This document shows, piece after piece, positions 54,072 to 64,000 of a DNA stretch of 64,000 nt; position 1 is the stretch's first letter, and every line of letters begins with the position of its first letter. The position numbers and the translations under genes are program-made. The notes under the pieces were generated by a model. That model did not search any database. It was not told the DNA's origin and saw nothing but the letters and a program-made list of their open reading frames with translations. The stretch spans positions 160,031,256 to 160,095,255 of the forward strand of contig NC_053394.1 in assembly GCF_905171765.1 (NCBI RefSeq). Direction: 5' to 3'. This DNA comes from Bufo bufo. Taxonomy: Eukaryota > Chordata > Amphibia > Anura > Bufonidae.

Positions 54072-54500
54072 TATCCCATTCTCTATTTAGAACTCTCGGC
54101 TGCAAGGTCTGAATATTATAAATCCATTCAGCCTCTTTTTTGTTAATATTTTTTTACTAGGTCTCCACTTTTCCACTTCTTTTTCATCAACTCTCCCCTT
54201 GTTAATTTGAAACCCCTAGGGTTTTTTCATGACACTTTTTAAGTGGGGCGAAACGTTGTGATTCCCTTTTCTTATATTGTGGATGTGTTCCTGTATTCTA
54301 ATCTTTTGTTTTCTGAGGGTCCTTTCTACATAGTGGAATCCACAGGGGCATTACAGGACATGTATGACCCCCATACTTTCACACGACAGTTCTCCCTTAA
54401 TCCTAAAACTTTTTCCACCCACAGTTGAAGAAATGCTATCTTCCCTTTTCTTCCTCTTTTTGTCACTGCGGCCTATTCTTACATGCACCACAAAAGTCCC
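54072..54500 (-). pseudogene. PLE GIY-YIG endonuclease remnant (PLE-D)
   Basis: Minus-strand translation gives CPCGFHYVERTLRKQKIRIQ, then EHIHNIRKGNHNVSPHLK, matching the GIY-YIG domain order of the PLEs above (YIG changed to YVE). The distal part, ending near NREWDI, keeps the C-terminal PLE block in another frame. Stops (TAA before CPCG) and frameshifts show it is old. No RT is seen. Confidence 0.7.
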
Positions 54501-55464
54501 ACCATGTAAATAACTTTTTATTAAAGGGAGTTTCTTTATTTATTTTCTGACTGTTGGTGCTCTACTGAAGATAAATGGAGGGAATTTTGATAGTGCATTT
54601 CCTATGACCATTTCCTTATTTAATACCTTCCAATTATGTGTTATTATATTTTTATTTTTTCATGATTACTATTATATTGTGTCAAAAACACATATCTAAG
54701 TTTGGGTAAGACACATGTCCTGGGTACTTTCTGCTCCAATCACGAATTCCAACACAAGGCAGCAAACACCTAGTTACAGTTTCTGCATGTGTCGCCCACT
54801 GAGGAACTCTGTATTGCATTATTCATGTGGGAACTCACTCAATGGGTGCTCTATGGCAATATTTTACTGTATGTCACTAACCATGTATTGCAGCTGTTTT
54901 CACTACAGGACACCTTCTGTTAAACTATATAGAACACAATGGGGTTATTTATTAAAGGCCGGAGGATGCGCCTAATTTATGGCGACTAGAGTAGATTTCT
55001 GACATCAGGCCTAAATGTTAATGAATTTGCCAAAAACAATGGCACGGCCCCCACCGCTCCCGGCAATGAGGACGTTGTAAAATATTGTCACATGGGTGTT
55101 TAAAAAAATGGCAAAACAGAGTTTTGAGACTTTTTACTCCAGACTGGCATTAGTATGACCCCCAATTTAGCCACTATTGCAATATGTTTAGATTTATTCT
55201 ATTATGTGAACATCCAGAAAATCCAGACTGGACTCTGTACAACATGCCATTAATTTGATTATCCGTCAAAATGTGGTGTATTGAATGGCAATTTACAAGA
55301 AGGCACAGGAACAGTGAACATTCTGCATATCTGAAGATGCTGAATGTGAGTAACTGGAAAATAGAAAGTCTCTGCATTGGATTCTCAAACTACATGCAGA
55401 AGTCTGATTGTGTGGCCATACCATAATAAGGATGCCAAAGCGGAAAGGAACATTATGATCAGGG
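54501..55464. other. unassigned sequence
   Basis: AT-rich, with no recognised protein, repeat or terminal structure. It could hold the 3' flank of the candidate exon on the minus strand. Confidence 0.35.
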
Positions 55465-55769
55465 TCAGTCTCCTAAAAAGTAGTTGGTATTATCATTCTC
55501 CTTCATCTTCTTGACATAGATGGCATTTGGCCTTGGCCATTGAAGATCATCATGCAGTTGCTGCATGGATTCATAGCTTGGCAGGGTATAGAAGTTGAAA
55601 TCTGATATTTTGTTTGTGTTGTGTAGCAAATAGATGTGAACATGAAGGCTTTTGTTTTTTGAGAAACAGCCACTGAGAAATCTTGAAATATGAGGCCCTT
55701 GTTATCATAAATGAATACTTTCCTTTGTTTCCAGTGCTCTCTTTTTCTTTGATGGTCCAGTGGAGATTT
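55465..55769 (-). CDS. candidate host exon or processed fragment, unknown product
   Basis: This minus-strand frame lacks an early ATG and ends at TGA (55465-55467). Its composition is unlike the surrounding repeats: it reads as a folded-protein-like segment with VFIYDNKGLIFQDF, LHVHIYLLHN, SDFNFYTLPSYESM and LQWPRPNAIYVKKMKE. I do not recognise the family and see no signal peptide, membrane segment or metal-binding motif. There is no convincing splice acceptor at its upstream side, so the start is unknown. It may be the last exon of a host gene, a pseudogene fragment, or chance. It partly overlaps an opposite-strand frame that I reject. Confidence 0.3.
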
Positions 55770-57449
55770 TTAGCAATGACTGGTCACAACTTTAATTGTT
55801 ATATTCAGCGGATTCTGTCTGGCACTCCCAATCTGATTGTTAAAATTTCAACTAGATTGCAGAACCTCGGGCTGGAGGAATTCCGATACAGTGGCGTGTA
55901 CAGCTGTCAGTCATTGACTGCAGTACAGAGCACCTTGTCAGTCATAGACAACTGTATTGTCATCCTCAGGACAGAGTTGAAGACTGCGGTGGGTACCCTT
56001 AGAGCTGAAGCCTATAAGGTAGTAAAATGGAGCAGGGGGTTACAAGGGAACGATTATATATTTGTGATCGCCTGCGTCAGGGCGCACTACCTGAGCTGGG
56101 AAGGCCAGAAGAGGCTTGTAGCTTTAGTCAGGTGAGTATTTGATTTTTGATGAAATATTAGGTGGGGGTATTATAGGTACTTTGCCACTATATGGGGCAT
56201 TATACCTCTTAAAGGCACTATGAGGGGCATTATAAGCAATGGGCCACTACAGTGGACATTATATAGATCTTGAACTAGATATGGGGAGTATTATGTATGA
56301 GTATCAGAGAAGAAGTAAAATTCAGGCACAATATATGTCTGTAAAGAAACCAGTAATATGTATTAGTTTTCTAAGCATAGAAAACCACTATCCTCAACAT
56401 GGTAGGGCTATAGCCTGGAGGTAAGTGGACTGCCTTCCATATAGAGGGTCTCAGGTTCAAAACCTAAAAGAGACATATAAGATATTAATCTCTATCTGGA
56501 GAAAAATATATATATGTATGCCAAAATCGCCTGATGCAAGTAATGCTATAATTGCTAGGCTGTAAGTACGGTATATGATCTCATGCTATGACACAGCTCT
56601 AATTACTTTTTACCTGATATACATACATGAAACTCCTCATGCCTAGTTGAAGATCTGTTTCTCGGTGTAAAGGCAAGGTTTCAGCCGGAGCTAAGTCACT
56701 GATAGGAGAAGCATGATTGCATCTGCTGCTTCTGCCCTTACACCATGCTAAAAGTAGTATTCCGGTTCACTGGATTGGGTCTGCTTTGAAAGCATTGTGC
56801 AGGCTTTACAAATGTCTAATATGCTGTAAAAAAAACATTTTTGCACTGTTCTCTAATAAGATCTACTTACTTCTTAGTCTCCCTCTGCCTTGTTTGCACT
56901 CCTGCATCCCTTAGTTATTACCTGTCTGCTCTCTCCTGCTGCTGGTCGATCATGCTCAGTTTCTCTGCTCTGTGTCTCTTGCACCTGGGACTAGCTCTGG
57001 TGGGAGCTTCTATGCTCTGAACGTCCTGTCTGCTGATTCCACAAGGCATGGAAGGGAGCTGTGCTCTGCATAACGTAAACCGTCTGGATCCGTTATGCTG
57101 CCCATAGACTTCTATTATGACGGAATGTAGTCCGTGGTGCATCCGTCATAGAATTCCGTTATATTCTGTGATAATGTAATGCACAACGGAATTCACCCAG
57201 AACCCAAATTTGCAAACAGCAAGTTCGCTCATCCATACACGTGGAAATTGGCCTGCAGAAAGCGTTACCATAGACATACATTAGATTAAGTGTTGCTGTT
57301 TAGCCGTACCATTATAGATGTAAGTATGCGGTGGCACTTCATGGGGATTGAATGCTAATAAAAATCATGGATCACTAATCTTACTACAGGGAAGCACTAT
57401 GATAATTTTTTTTTTCACTTATAAAAATGTCCAAAAGTGGATAATCTCT
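55770..57449. other. unassigned sequence with repeat fragments
   Basis: About 55780-56130 looks like an old repeat with a plus-strand frame of doubtful value. Near 57100-57235 a palindromic stretch (CATCCGTCATAG / CTATTATGACGG) precedes AGTTCGCTCATCC, a likely hAT terminus fragment. No supported gene. Confidence 0.35.
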
Positions 57450-57603
57450 GTTACCCTGATGCCCCAACAGCAGCACAACTGGTGTATTACTGCCCCTGTG
57501 GACAATCAGGACAGGTGGAACTTTTATTAATTAAATTGATAATTTATTTATATTTATTAATAAAAGTGATAATTAACCAATTAGGCCCCTATAAAGACCT
57601 CCC
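57450..57603. repeat. DIRS-2 left inverted terminal repeat
   Basis: It shares AACAGCAGCACAACTGG, ACTGCCCCTGTG and AAGTTCCACCTGTCC-type blocks in inverted orientation with the right repeat. Confidence 0.75.
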
Positions 57604-57967
57604 CAAACACACACACCATGCGATTTTTTTTTTATGGCCTGCGGACAGAAGGGACAGGTGGTGGTCTCTTGGAGATCAATTTGTTCTATATGGATTCTAA
57701 TTCTATTTCTGTTCTTACAGTTTCAGCCGTGAGGACCAGCGTGCGGTTTCCGCTGGGCGACGATCCCTTGTACCTTAAGCTGTCCGTTCCTGATGCAGAC
57801 TGGGTCTTATCCTTACCTTGTGTAGAGCAGTTTAGGTAGCGTTTTTCTAAACCTACCATGCTCCACCGGTCCTGGCGTCTCAGCCTCTCTCCGGTCGGCG
57901 GGGGGATCAGGGAACTGCCAAACTTCCGGGCCGGACCGGAAGTACTGGTTTAAACTTAAAGTTTTAA

Positions 57968-59912
57968 TCAGGCCTCATGCACACGACCGTTGTGTGCATC
58001 CGTGGCCGCTGTTCCGTTTTCCGTGATTTTCTGCGGAACCATTGACTTTCAATGGATCCGTTGAAAACTCGGAAAATGCACCGTTGTTCATCCGCGGCCG
58101 TGATTCGTGTTTCCTGTCCGTCAAAAAAATATGACCTGTCCTATTTTTTTGACGGACAACGATTCACAGACCCATTCAAGTCAATGGGTCCGTGAAAAAA
58201 CACGGATGCACACAAGATTGGCATCCGTGATCCGCGGCCGTTGGCGCCTTTCACACAGACGGATCGCAGTTCGTGAAAACTCATATCCGACAGTATGTTC
58301 TAACACAGAGGCGTTCCCATAGTGATGGGGACGCTTCAAGTTAGAATATACTGAGAACTGTGTACATGAATGCCCCCTGCTGCCTGGCAGCACCCAATAT
58401 TTTACAGGGGGCTGTGATCCGCACAATTAACCCCTCAGGTGCCGCACCTAAAGGGTTAATTGTGCGTATCATAGCCCCCTGTAAGAGATCAGGTGCTAGC
58501 AGGCAGGAGGAGGCAGACCCCCTCCATCCCCAATATTATATTCATTGGTGGCCAGTGCGGCCTCACATCTCCCCCCCCCCCTTGTTAAAATCACGTTCCG
58601 AATCCCCCATCATTGGTGGCCAGTGCGGCCTCACCTCTCCCCCCCCTAGTTAAAATCACGTTCCGAATCCCCCATCATTGGTGGCCAGTGCGGCCTCACC
58701 TCTCCCCTCCCCTAGTTAAAATCACGTTCCGAATCCCCCATCATTGGTGGCCAGTGCGGCCTGACATCTCCCCCCCTAGTTAAAATCACATTCCCCCATC
58801 ATTGGTGGCAGGGGAGAGTTCCGATCAGAGTCCCAGTTTAATCGCTGGGGCTCTGATCGGTAATCATGGCAACCAGGACGCTACTGTAGTCCTGGTTGCC
58901 ATGGTTACTTATCAATTTTTAGAAGCATTATACTTACATGCGAGCTGCGATGTCTGTGACCGGCCGGGCGCTCCTCCTACTGGTAAGTGACAGGTCTGTG
59001 CTATAAGCAATGCGCCACAGACATCGCAGCTCACAGGTAAGTATAATGCTTCCAAAAATTGATAAGTAACCATGGCAACCAGGACTGCAGTAGTGTCCTG
59101 GTTGCCATGGTTACCGATTGGAGCCCCAGCGATTAAACTGGGACTCCGATCGGTACTCTCCGTTGCCACCATTGATAGGGGGGGAGATTTTAATTAGGAG
59201 GGGGAGGGAAAGGGGGCCCACTGGCCACCAATGAATCTACAGTGCTACAGGGGAGGGAGGGGGGGCAGGCCACGCTGGCCACCAATGTGTTAACTACAGG
59301 GGAGGGAGGGGGGTCCGGCCGCACTGGCCACCAATGAGTTGAATACAGGGGGGAGGGGGGGTCTGCCCCCTGCTGCCTGGCATCACCTGCCAGGCAGCAG
59401 GGGGCAGTCATGTACACAGTTCTTTTATTATATTCTAACCTGAAGCTTCCCCATCACCATGGGAACGCCTCTGTGTTAGAATATACTGTCGGATCTGAGT
59501 TTCACGATGTAACTCAAATCCGATGGTATATTCTAACATAGAGGCGTTCCCATGGTGATGGGGACGCTTCAAGTTAAAATATACCATCGGTTTGGAGAAA
59601 ACTCAGATCCGATGGTATAAAAGGGACTCCTGACTTTACATTGAAAGTCAATGGGGGACGGATCCGTTTGCAATTGCACCATATTGTGTCAACGTCAAAC
59701 GGATCCGTCCACATTGACTTGAATTGTAATTCAGGACGGATCCGTTTGGCTCCGCACGGCCAGGCGGACACCAAAACGTCATTTTTTTCATGTCCGTGGA
59801 TCCTCCAAAAATCAAGGAAGACCCACGGATGAAAAAACGGTCACGGATCACGGACCTACGGACCCCGTTTTTGCGGACCTTAAAAAAAAACGGTCGTGTG
59901 CATGAGGCCTCA
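57968..59912. mobile_element. DNA transposon insertion with GGCCTCATGCACACGACCG termini
   Basis: Inverted ends GGCCTCATGCACACGACCG are flanked by TCA at 57968-57970 and 59910-59912. A 3-bp duplication would fit PIF/Harbinger-like elements, but the family is uncertain. The 1939-bp interior has several nested inverted repeats (for example GCAACCAGGACG / CCTGGTTGCCATGG around 58870-59110) and no transposase. Confidence 0.6.
58545..58812 (+). repeat. 70-bp tandem repeat (about 4 units)
   Basis: CATTGGTGGCCAGTGCGGCC, a C run and GTTAAAATCACGTTCCG recur at 58547, 58610, 58675 and 58742. Unit length varies with the C run. Confidence 0.85.
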
Positions 59913-60209
59913 CTATTTTACTTCCCTGACATAAAATTGGTGGTTTTATGACTCGATTGGTGTTAGCTTGTAACGTGGTACCGGGGCTGATCTGTGAGTG
60001 GTCCGAATCCCTATCCCTACAATTACAGAGTCGTTCACTCACGAACGTGGTGGCAGCAGAAAATAAGGGGGGTCCAGAATTGACTGTTTGGGTAATTCTG
60101 TATCTCCCCCCTGTCACGGTCCACCCTCGGTTGGGCTTTTCTCCCCGCTGGGGTGTTCTGGCGGTCATAAGTCTGATTTAAACGGGGGTGGTCGTGACAC
60201 TTCTTATTC

Positions 60210-62027
60210 CCCCCATCTTGTTCACTCCTGTAGGCGGACGTCTCCGCCATTTCCCGAAAAATTGGGAACACAGTATTTCGGACCAGTGGGTCCTTCAAGT
60301 TATGAGAGGGGTACAGAATAAGCTTTTTAGCTCCTCCTCCTTCAAGGTTCATGAGGACCTCACCCCTCTCTCCTGTAAAACAGGCATGCTTAGAACAATC
60401 CATCCTTCTTTACCTACAAAAGGAAGCGCTAGAGAAAGTGCCCTCTGCAGAGAAAGGATCCGTAGTGTATTCCCCCGTATTTCTTGTACCCAAGCCGGAC
60501 AGGAGCTAGGGAATGATAATAGATCTCCGTTACCTGAATCGTTTTATAACCCAAAAGTGGTTCAGAATGGAGACCATTCGCTCGGTCATACAGGTTCTGC
60601 AACCAGGGGATCTCATGGTCAACATAGACCTCAAGAATGCATATCTTCATGTACCCGTTCATCCGGATCATAGAAGATACCTACGGATTGCTGTCTCTCT
60701 CAGGGGCACTGTCAGACATTTTCAGTTTGCTGTCCTGCCCTTTGGAATCTCTTCTGTCCCCCACACCTTCACAAAGGTTGTGGTCGCTAAAGTGGCAGCC
60801 TTGAGGCTAGGGGGTTTAGAAATGATTCCTTATCTAGACGACTGGCTACTAAAAGCCGTGTCTCTAGATATGTTTCAGAACAATGTTCATCGGGCTCTTA
60901 CTTTTCTCCAGCATTTAGGCTGGATAATAGATTGGAAGAAATCTGAGATCGTATCAGCAACATCAAGAAGATTCTTGGGGTTCATAATAGTCATCCGAGA
61001 GGAGTCTCTCTCCCTCACTCCGGAGAGACGCCAGAAAGTAATCAGAGCCGCAGTGTTTCTGATGGTCCCCCACGTGGTTTCCATCAGAACCTTGATGAAG
61101 ATGTTGGGCCACATGTCAGCAACTGCAGAGGCAGTCCCTTGGGCCCTAGCACACTTGCACCCTCTTCAGTCAGAAGTGTTGGGCCTGTGGAACCACAACC
61201 CTACTGGGTTAGACAAGAAATTCTCCCTGTCTCTTCGGGTATGCCGCTCCCTCAGGTGGTGGAAGCAGCTGAAAGATGGGAGGTCCTTTGTTTCCACCCC
61301 GGTGGATCATGTTGAACACAGATACATCCCTTCTAGGTTGGGGAGCCCATCTGGAAGAAGTTCCAGTACAGGGTACTTGGACTCCCCAAGAGAGCCAAAT
61401 GTCATCAAACTTAAGAGAGGTCCGGTTGGCGCTTCTAGACTTCACGCCTCAAGTCCAGGGCAAGGCAGTAAGAGTTCGCTCGGACAATATGACAACAGTA
61501 TTCTACATAAACAGACAGGGAGGAACGAGACCTCAACCTCTCCTCCAGGAAGTGGCATTGATCCTGTCTTGGGCCGAGAAGAACCTTACCCACCTAGCCG
61601 CAGTTCACATCAGAGGAACTCTCAATGTAGTGGCGGATCGCTAAGTCAAAATCTTCCGGTGCCAGGCGAGTGGTCCCTAAGCCAGGAAGTCTTCCATCAG
61701 ATTATGCAACGGTGGGGAATGCCAGAGATAGATCTTATGGCGACAAAGTTCAACGCCAAGGTGGACAGATTCTGCTCCCTATACAGGGAGGACAATCTTT
61801 GGGCGGTAGATGCTCTGTCCATTCCATGGAGGTTCAGGCTGGCCTATGTATTACCTCCAGTTTCCATGATACCAACAGTATTGATGAAACTCAGGCAAGA
61901 CCAGACCTCAGTGATCGCCTTAATACCCTTTTGGCCAAAGAGTTCTTGGTTCACCCAGCTCAGGCACATGAGCAAGGGGCAATATTGGAAGCTTCCCCTA
62001 AGGCAGGACCTAATACATCTGGCAGGG
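60210..62027 (+). pseudogene. DIRS-2 reverse transcriptase / RNase H / methyltransferase, frameshifted
   Basis: N-terminal GGRLRHFPKNWEHSISDQW parallels GGRLTHFKDSWSRLIADPW of DIRS-1. RT motifs: MIIDLRYLNRF, NIDLKNAYLHVP, LPFGISSVPHTFTK, catalytic YLDD, GWIIDWKKS. RNase H (61276-61644): NTDTSLLGWGAHL, SDNMTTVFYINRQGG, VHIRGTLNVVADR. MT: WGMPEIDLMATKFNAK. The frames shift at least near 60500, 61300 and 61650, and the 3' end is cut by an insertion. Confidence 0.87.
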
Positions 62028-62671
62028 TGAGAATCCGGTGCAATTTTCACGCATGGTTGCTAGGAGATGACAGGAATAAAAGCAACCCGAACCCCATTAA
62101 AGTGTATTCACTGTATTATTTTCCCTTATAACAAGGTTATAAGGGAAAATAATAGCATTCTTAATACAGAATGCTTACTAAAATGTGGATTGAGGGGTTA
62201 AAAAAAATTAACTCACCTTATCCAATTGATCGCGCAGCCGGCATCGTCTTCTTGCTTCTTCTTTCAGGACCTGCAATAGGACATTTGATGATGTCAGCGC
62301 AGGTTCTGCTGAATGAAGATAGGTCCTTTTGCAAGTCCTGAAAGAAGAAGCAAGAAGACAATGCCAGCTGCACGAACAATTGGATGAGGGAATTATTTTT
62401 ATTTTTTAACCCCTCAATCCACATTTTAGTAAGCATTCTGTATTAAGACCATGTTCTAAGGGAAAATAATAAAATGAATAGACACCTAACCAAAACTCGC
62501 ACTTTAGTGAAGAAGTCCGGGTTCGGGTCTGGGTACCACATTAAGTTTTTTTTCATGCGCGTGCAATGCGGAAAAAACTAACTGCAATTGCGTGCCTACT
62601 CGCGTGGTTTTCCCGCAATGCACACACAACACATCCGGAGCAAATCCAGGACTCCCGTGTGAAAGAGGCTC
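62028..62671. mobile_element. foldback repeat insertion in DIRS-2
   Basis: Long inverted arms: GAATGCTTACTAAAATGTGG and TTCTTGCTTCTTCTTTCAGG with complements on either side of about 62310. A smaller perfect hairpin lies at 62116-62152. Outer ends read TGAGAATCCGG and GAGGCTCA, perhaps short imperfect termini. It interrupts the DIRS-2 region between MT and recombinase. Family not identified. Confidence 0.55.
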
Positions 62672-62689
62672 AGGGGTACATACCTCAGC

Positions 62690-63406
62690 TTTGTCTGCTG
62701 TTTTGGGAAAGCCCTTTTCTCAGGACCCTCTAATCAAAAAGGTTCCCTAAAGGAGCCGAAAGACTGCAACCTAGGATCCTATACCTCAGTGGGATCTGTC
62801 AGTCGTGCTCAGAGGGTTATGCTCTCCCCCTTTGAGCCCCTTCAGAGCATGGATTTAAAATTCTAATCTTGGAAAACCTGTTTTTTGCTTGCGATTACCT
62901 CAGAAAAGAGAATCTGAGAATTGCAAGCCTTGGCTGCTGTGGCGCCATATACTCTATTTTTACCAGATAGAGTCCTCCTGCGGTTTCTCCCTACCTTTGT
63001 TCCTAAGGTACCTTCTTTCCGCAATTTAAACCAAGTCATTTCTTTTCCTGTTTTTTATCCGTCTCTAGTGTTGGAAGAAGAGCAGGTCTTACAGACCCTA
63101 GATGTTGCCAGAAGTATGAGAATATACATAGAAAGAACTAAAGACTTTCAAAGATCCGAGAATTTTTTCATTCTTTTTGCAGGAGGGAACAAAGGTCTTA
63201 ACATTTCTAAACCGACATTAAGCCGTTGGATCAAAGAAGCCATCATAGAAGCTTTTGTCGCTCAGGGATTGGCACCCCCTGCTTTTATACACGCTCACTC
63301 TACCCGAGCGGTAGCTGCATCTACGGCTGAGGTGCCTAGTACCTTTGAAACACATTTGTGCTGCTGCCTCAACGAGTTCCCACTCTATATTTGTAAGCCA
63401 TTATAG
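62690..63406 (+). pseudogene. DIRS-2 tyrosine recombinase, degenerate
   Basis: The first part (QDPLIKKVP, then stops; IPQWDLSVVLRGL) matches DIRS-1. The longest frame, 62921-63406, has LPDRVLLRFLPTF, ISKPTLSRWIKEAI and HSTRAVAAS with the second catalytic Arg. The frame is lost before the Tyr motif. The first Arg region is damaged by a frame break near 62900. Non-functional. Confidence 0.85.
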
Positions 63407-63479
63407 GCTTGACTTAAGGAGTTCAGAAGACACCACCTTTGGCAGGTCTGTCTTGAATTCAGTTCAGCTGGAAGACCCT

Positions 63480-63823
63480 CCTTCCTAGGTTCTCTTCTTC
63501 CCCAGTCGTGCTACTCTTGGGAAGTAAGGGTATCATTAGAAATTAAAGATTATTTGTTTTCGCTTAGTCCTAACAACAGCACACGTATATACCTCCCTCT
63601 AATTTTTGGTGGGTTTATTACTTTACATTTTGCACGGTGTGTGGTCTTTATAGGGGCATTAATTAAATCAAAATAAAGTGATAATTAATTGGTTAATTAT
63701 CACTTTATTTTGATTTAATTAATAAAAGTTCCACCTGTCCGGATGGTGCACAGGGGCAGTAATACCCCCAGTTGTGCTGCTGTTAGGACTAAGGGAAAAC
63801 TAATTATCGTTAGAAATTAACAA
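63480..63823. repeat. DIRS-2 internal complementary region and right terminal repeat
   Basis: 63505-63585 carries sequence complementary to both element ends (CGCTTAGTCCTAACAACAGC on one side). 63637-63790 is the inverted terminal repeat. It also holds an internal palindrome of AATTAAATCAAAATAAAGTG and its complement (about 63660-63722). Confidence 0.75.
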
Positions 63824-64000
63824 GAGTCTTAAAGCTGCACAGTTGGGCACTTTGATTTTGCAGACAGGGTTCCAGACTGACTCCTGGCAGTTACTAAACC
63901 TGTATTTCTAGAACAGGGTTCCCCAGACTTTGCTATTGTTATTTTCCCCAGGGACAACAAACATCTTTACTTTTATGATTTTAGCTAACTCCTCATGAGT
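63824..64000. other. unassigned right edge
   Basis: No repeat or gene recognised. Confidence 0.4.

Larger units (their letters stand above)
57450..63823 (+). mobile_element. DIRS element DIRS-2, decayed, with two insertions
   Basis: Plus-strand DIRS. The left inverted terminal repeat is at about 57450-57603, the RT/RNase H/MT remnant 60210-62027, recombinase 62690-63406, the internal complementary region about 63505-63585 and the right terminal repeat about 63637-63790. Gag is missing. Insertions at 57971-59909 and about 62028-62671 account for much of the length. It is the same superfamily as DIRS-1 but clearly older. Confidence 0.88.

Noticed and set aside
54228..54262. Hammerhead-like CATGACA ... 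GGCGAAACG on the plus strand
   Set aside because: The core CTGANGA is not present, stem I is not convincing, and the stretch is antisense to the PLE-D endonuclease coding remnant.
55683..56135. 150-codon plus-strand frame
   Set aside because: No motif recognised, it partly overlaps the opposite candidate exon, and the region looks like an old repeat. I cannot support it.

Overview
The window looks like repeat-dense vertebrate nuclear DNA. An anuran amphibian is my best inference, because the same 64 kb holds Penelope-like elements (PLEs) with hammerhead-like motifs, DIRS elements, Tc1/mariner elements, T2/Kolobok-type TTAA MITEs, hAT elements and Tf1/sushi-type chromoviruses. There are no operons, bacterial genes, rRNA, tRNA or CRISPR. 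No host gene can be named; one minus-strand open frame (55465-55769) is only a candidate exon. All family names come from motifs, termini and target-site duplications (TSDs) read by eye.

Layout. 1-3.5 kb: a decayed minus-strand PLE (PLE-A) split by an intact Tc1 (Tc1-A, 1319-2917). 3919-9260: a complete chromovirus (Gypsy-1) with apparently identical LTRs, a 5-bp TSD and one uninterrupted 1443-codon gag-pol. 10.5-24.4 kb: two copies of one PLE in head-to-head orientation, bounded together by a 15-bp duplication and sitting inside a 122-bp tandem repeat. The minus copy carries two inserts (10717-11247 and a Tc1 foldback at 11525-12459). The plus copy carries a Tc1 (20429-21998) and has lost RT motif A. 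25-29 kb: hAT end, TTAA palindromic MITE, second Tc1 foldback, isolated hammerhead-like motif. 29078-34453: nearly complete DIRS-1 on the minus strand (gag, RT/RNase H/methyltransferase, tyrosine recombinase with one stop, inverted terminal repeats, internal complementary region).

34683-50690 is a three-level nest. A hAT element (8-bp TSD) was split inside its transposase by chromovirus Gypsy-2 (37498-47249, 5-bp TSD), which was split inside its RT by a TTAA-flanked piggyBac-like element (40604-45053) that contains a 191-bp satellite. 50698-53845 is another TTAA element, next to a T2-type MITE (53846-54071) and a PLE endonuclease fragment. 57.45-63.8 kb is a decayed plus-strand DIRS-2 with two insertions.

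The proteins are mobilisation machinery, not a host pathway. The open frames most likely to be functional are the Gypsy-1 polyprotein, the Tc1-A transposase and, within DIRS-1, gag and RT/RNase H/MT. Both chromoviruses appear to carry a self-priming signal: about 10 nt after the 5' LTR are complementary to the predicted mRNA 5' end, which lies about 30 bp downstream of a TATA box.
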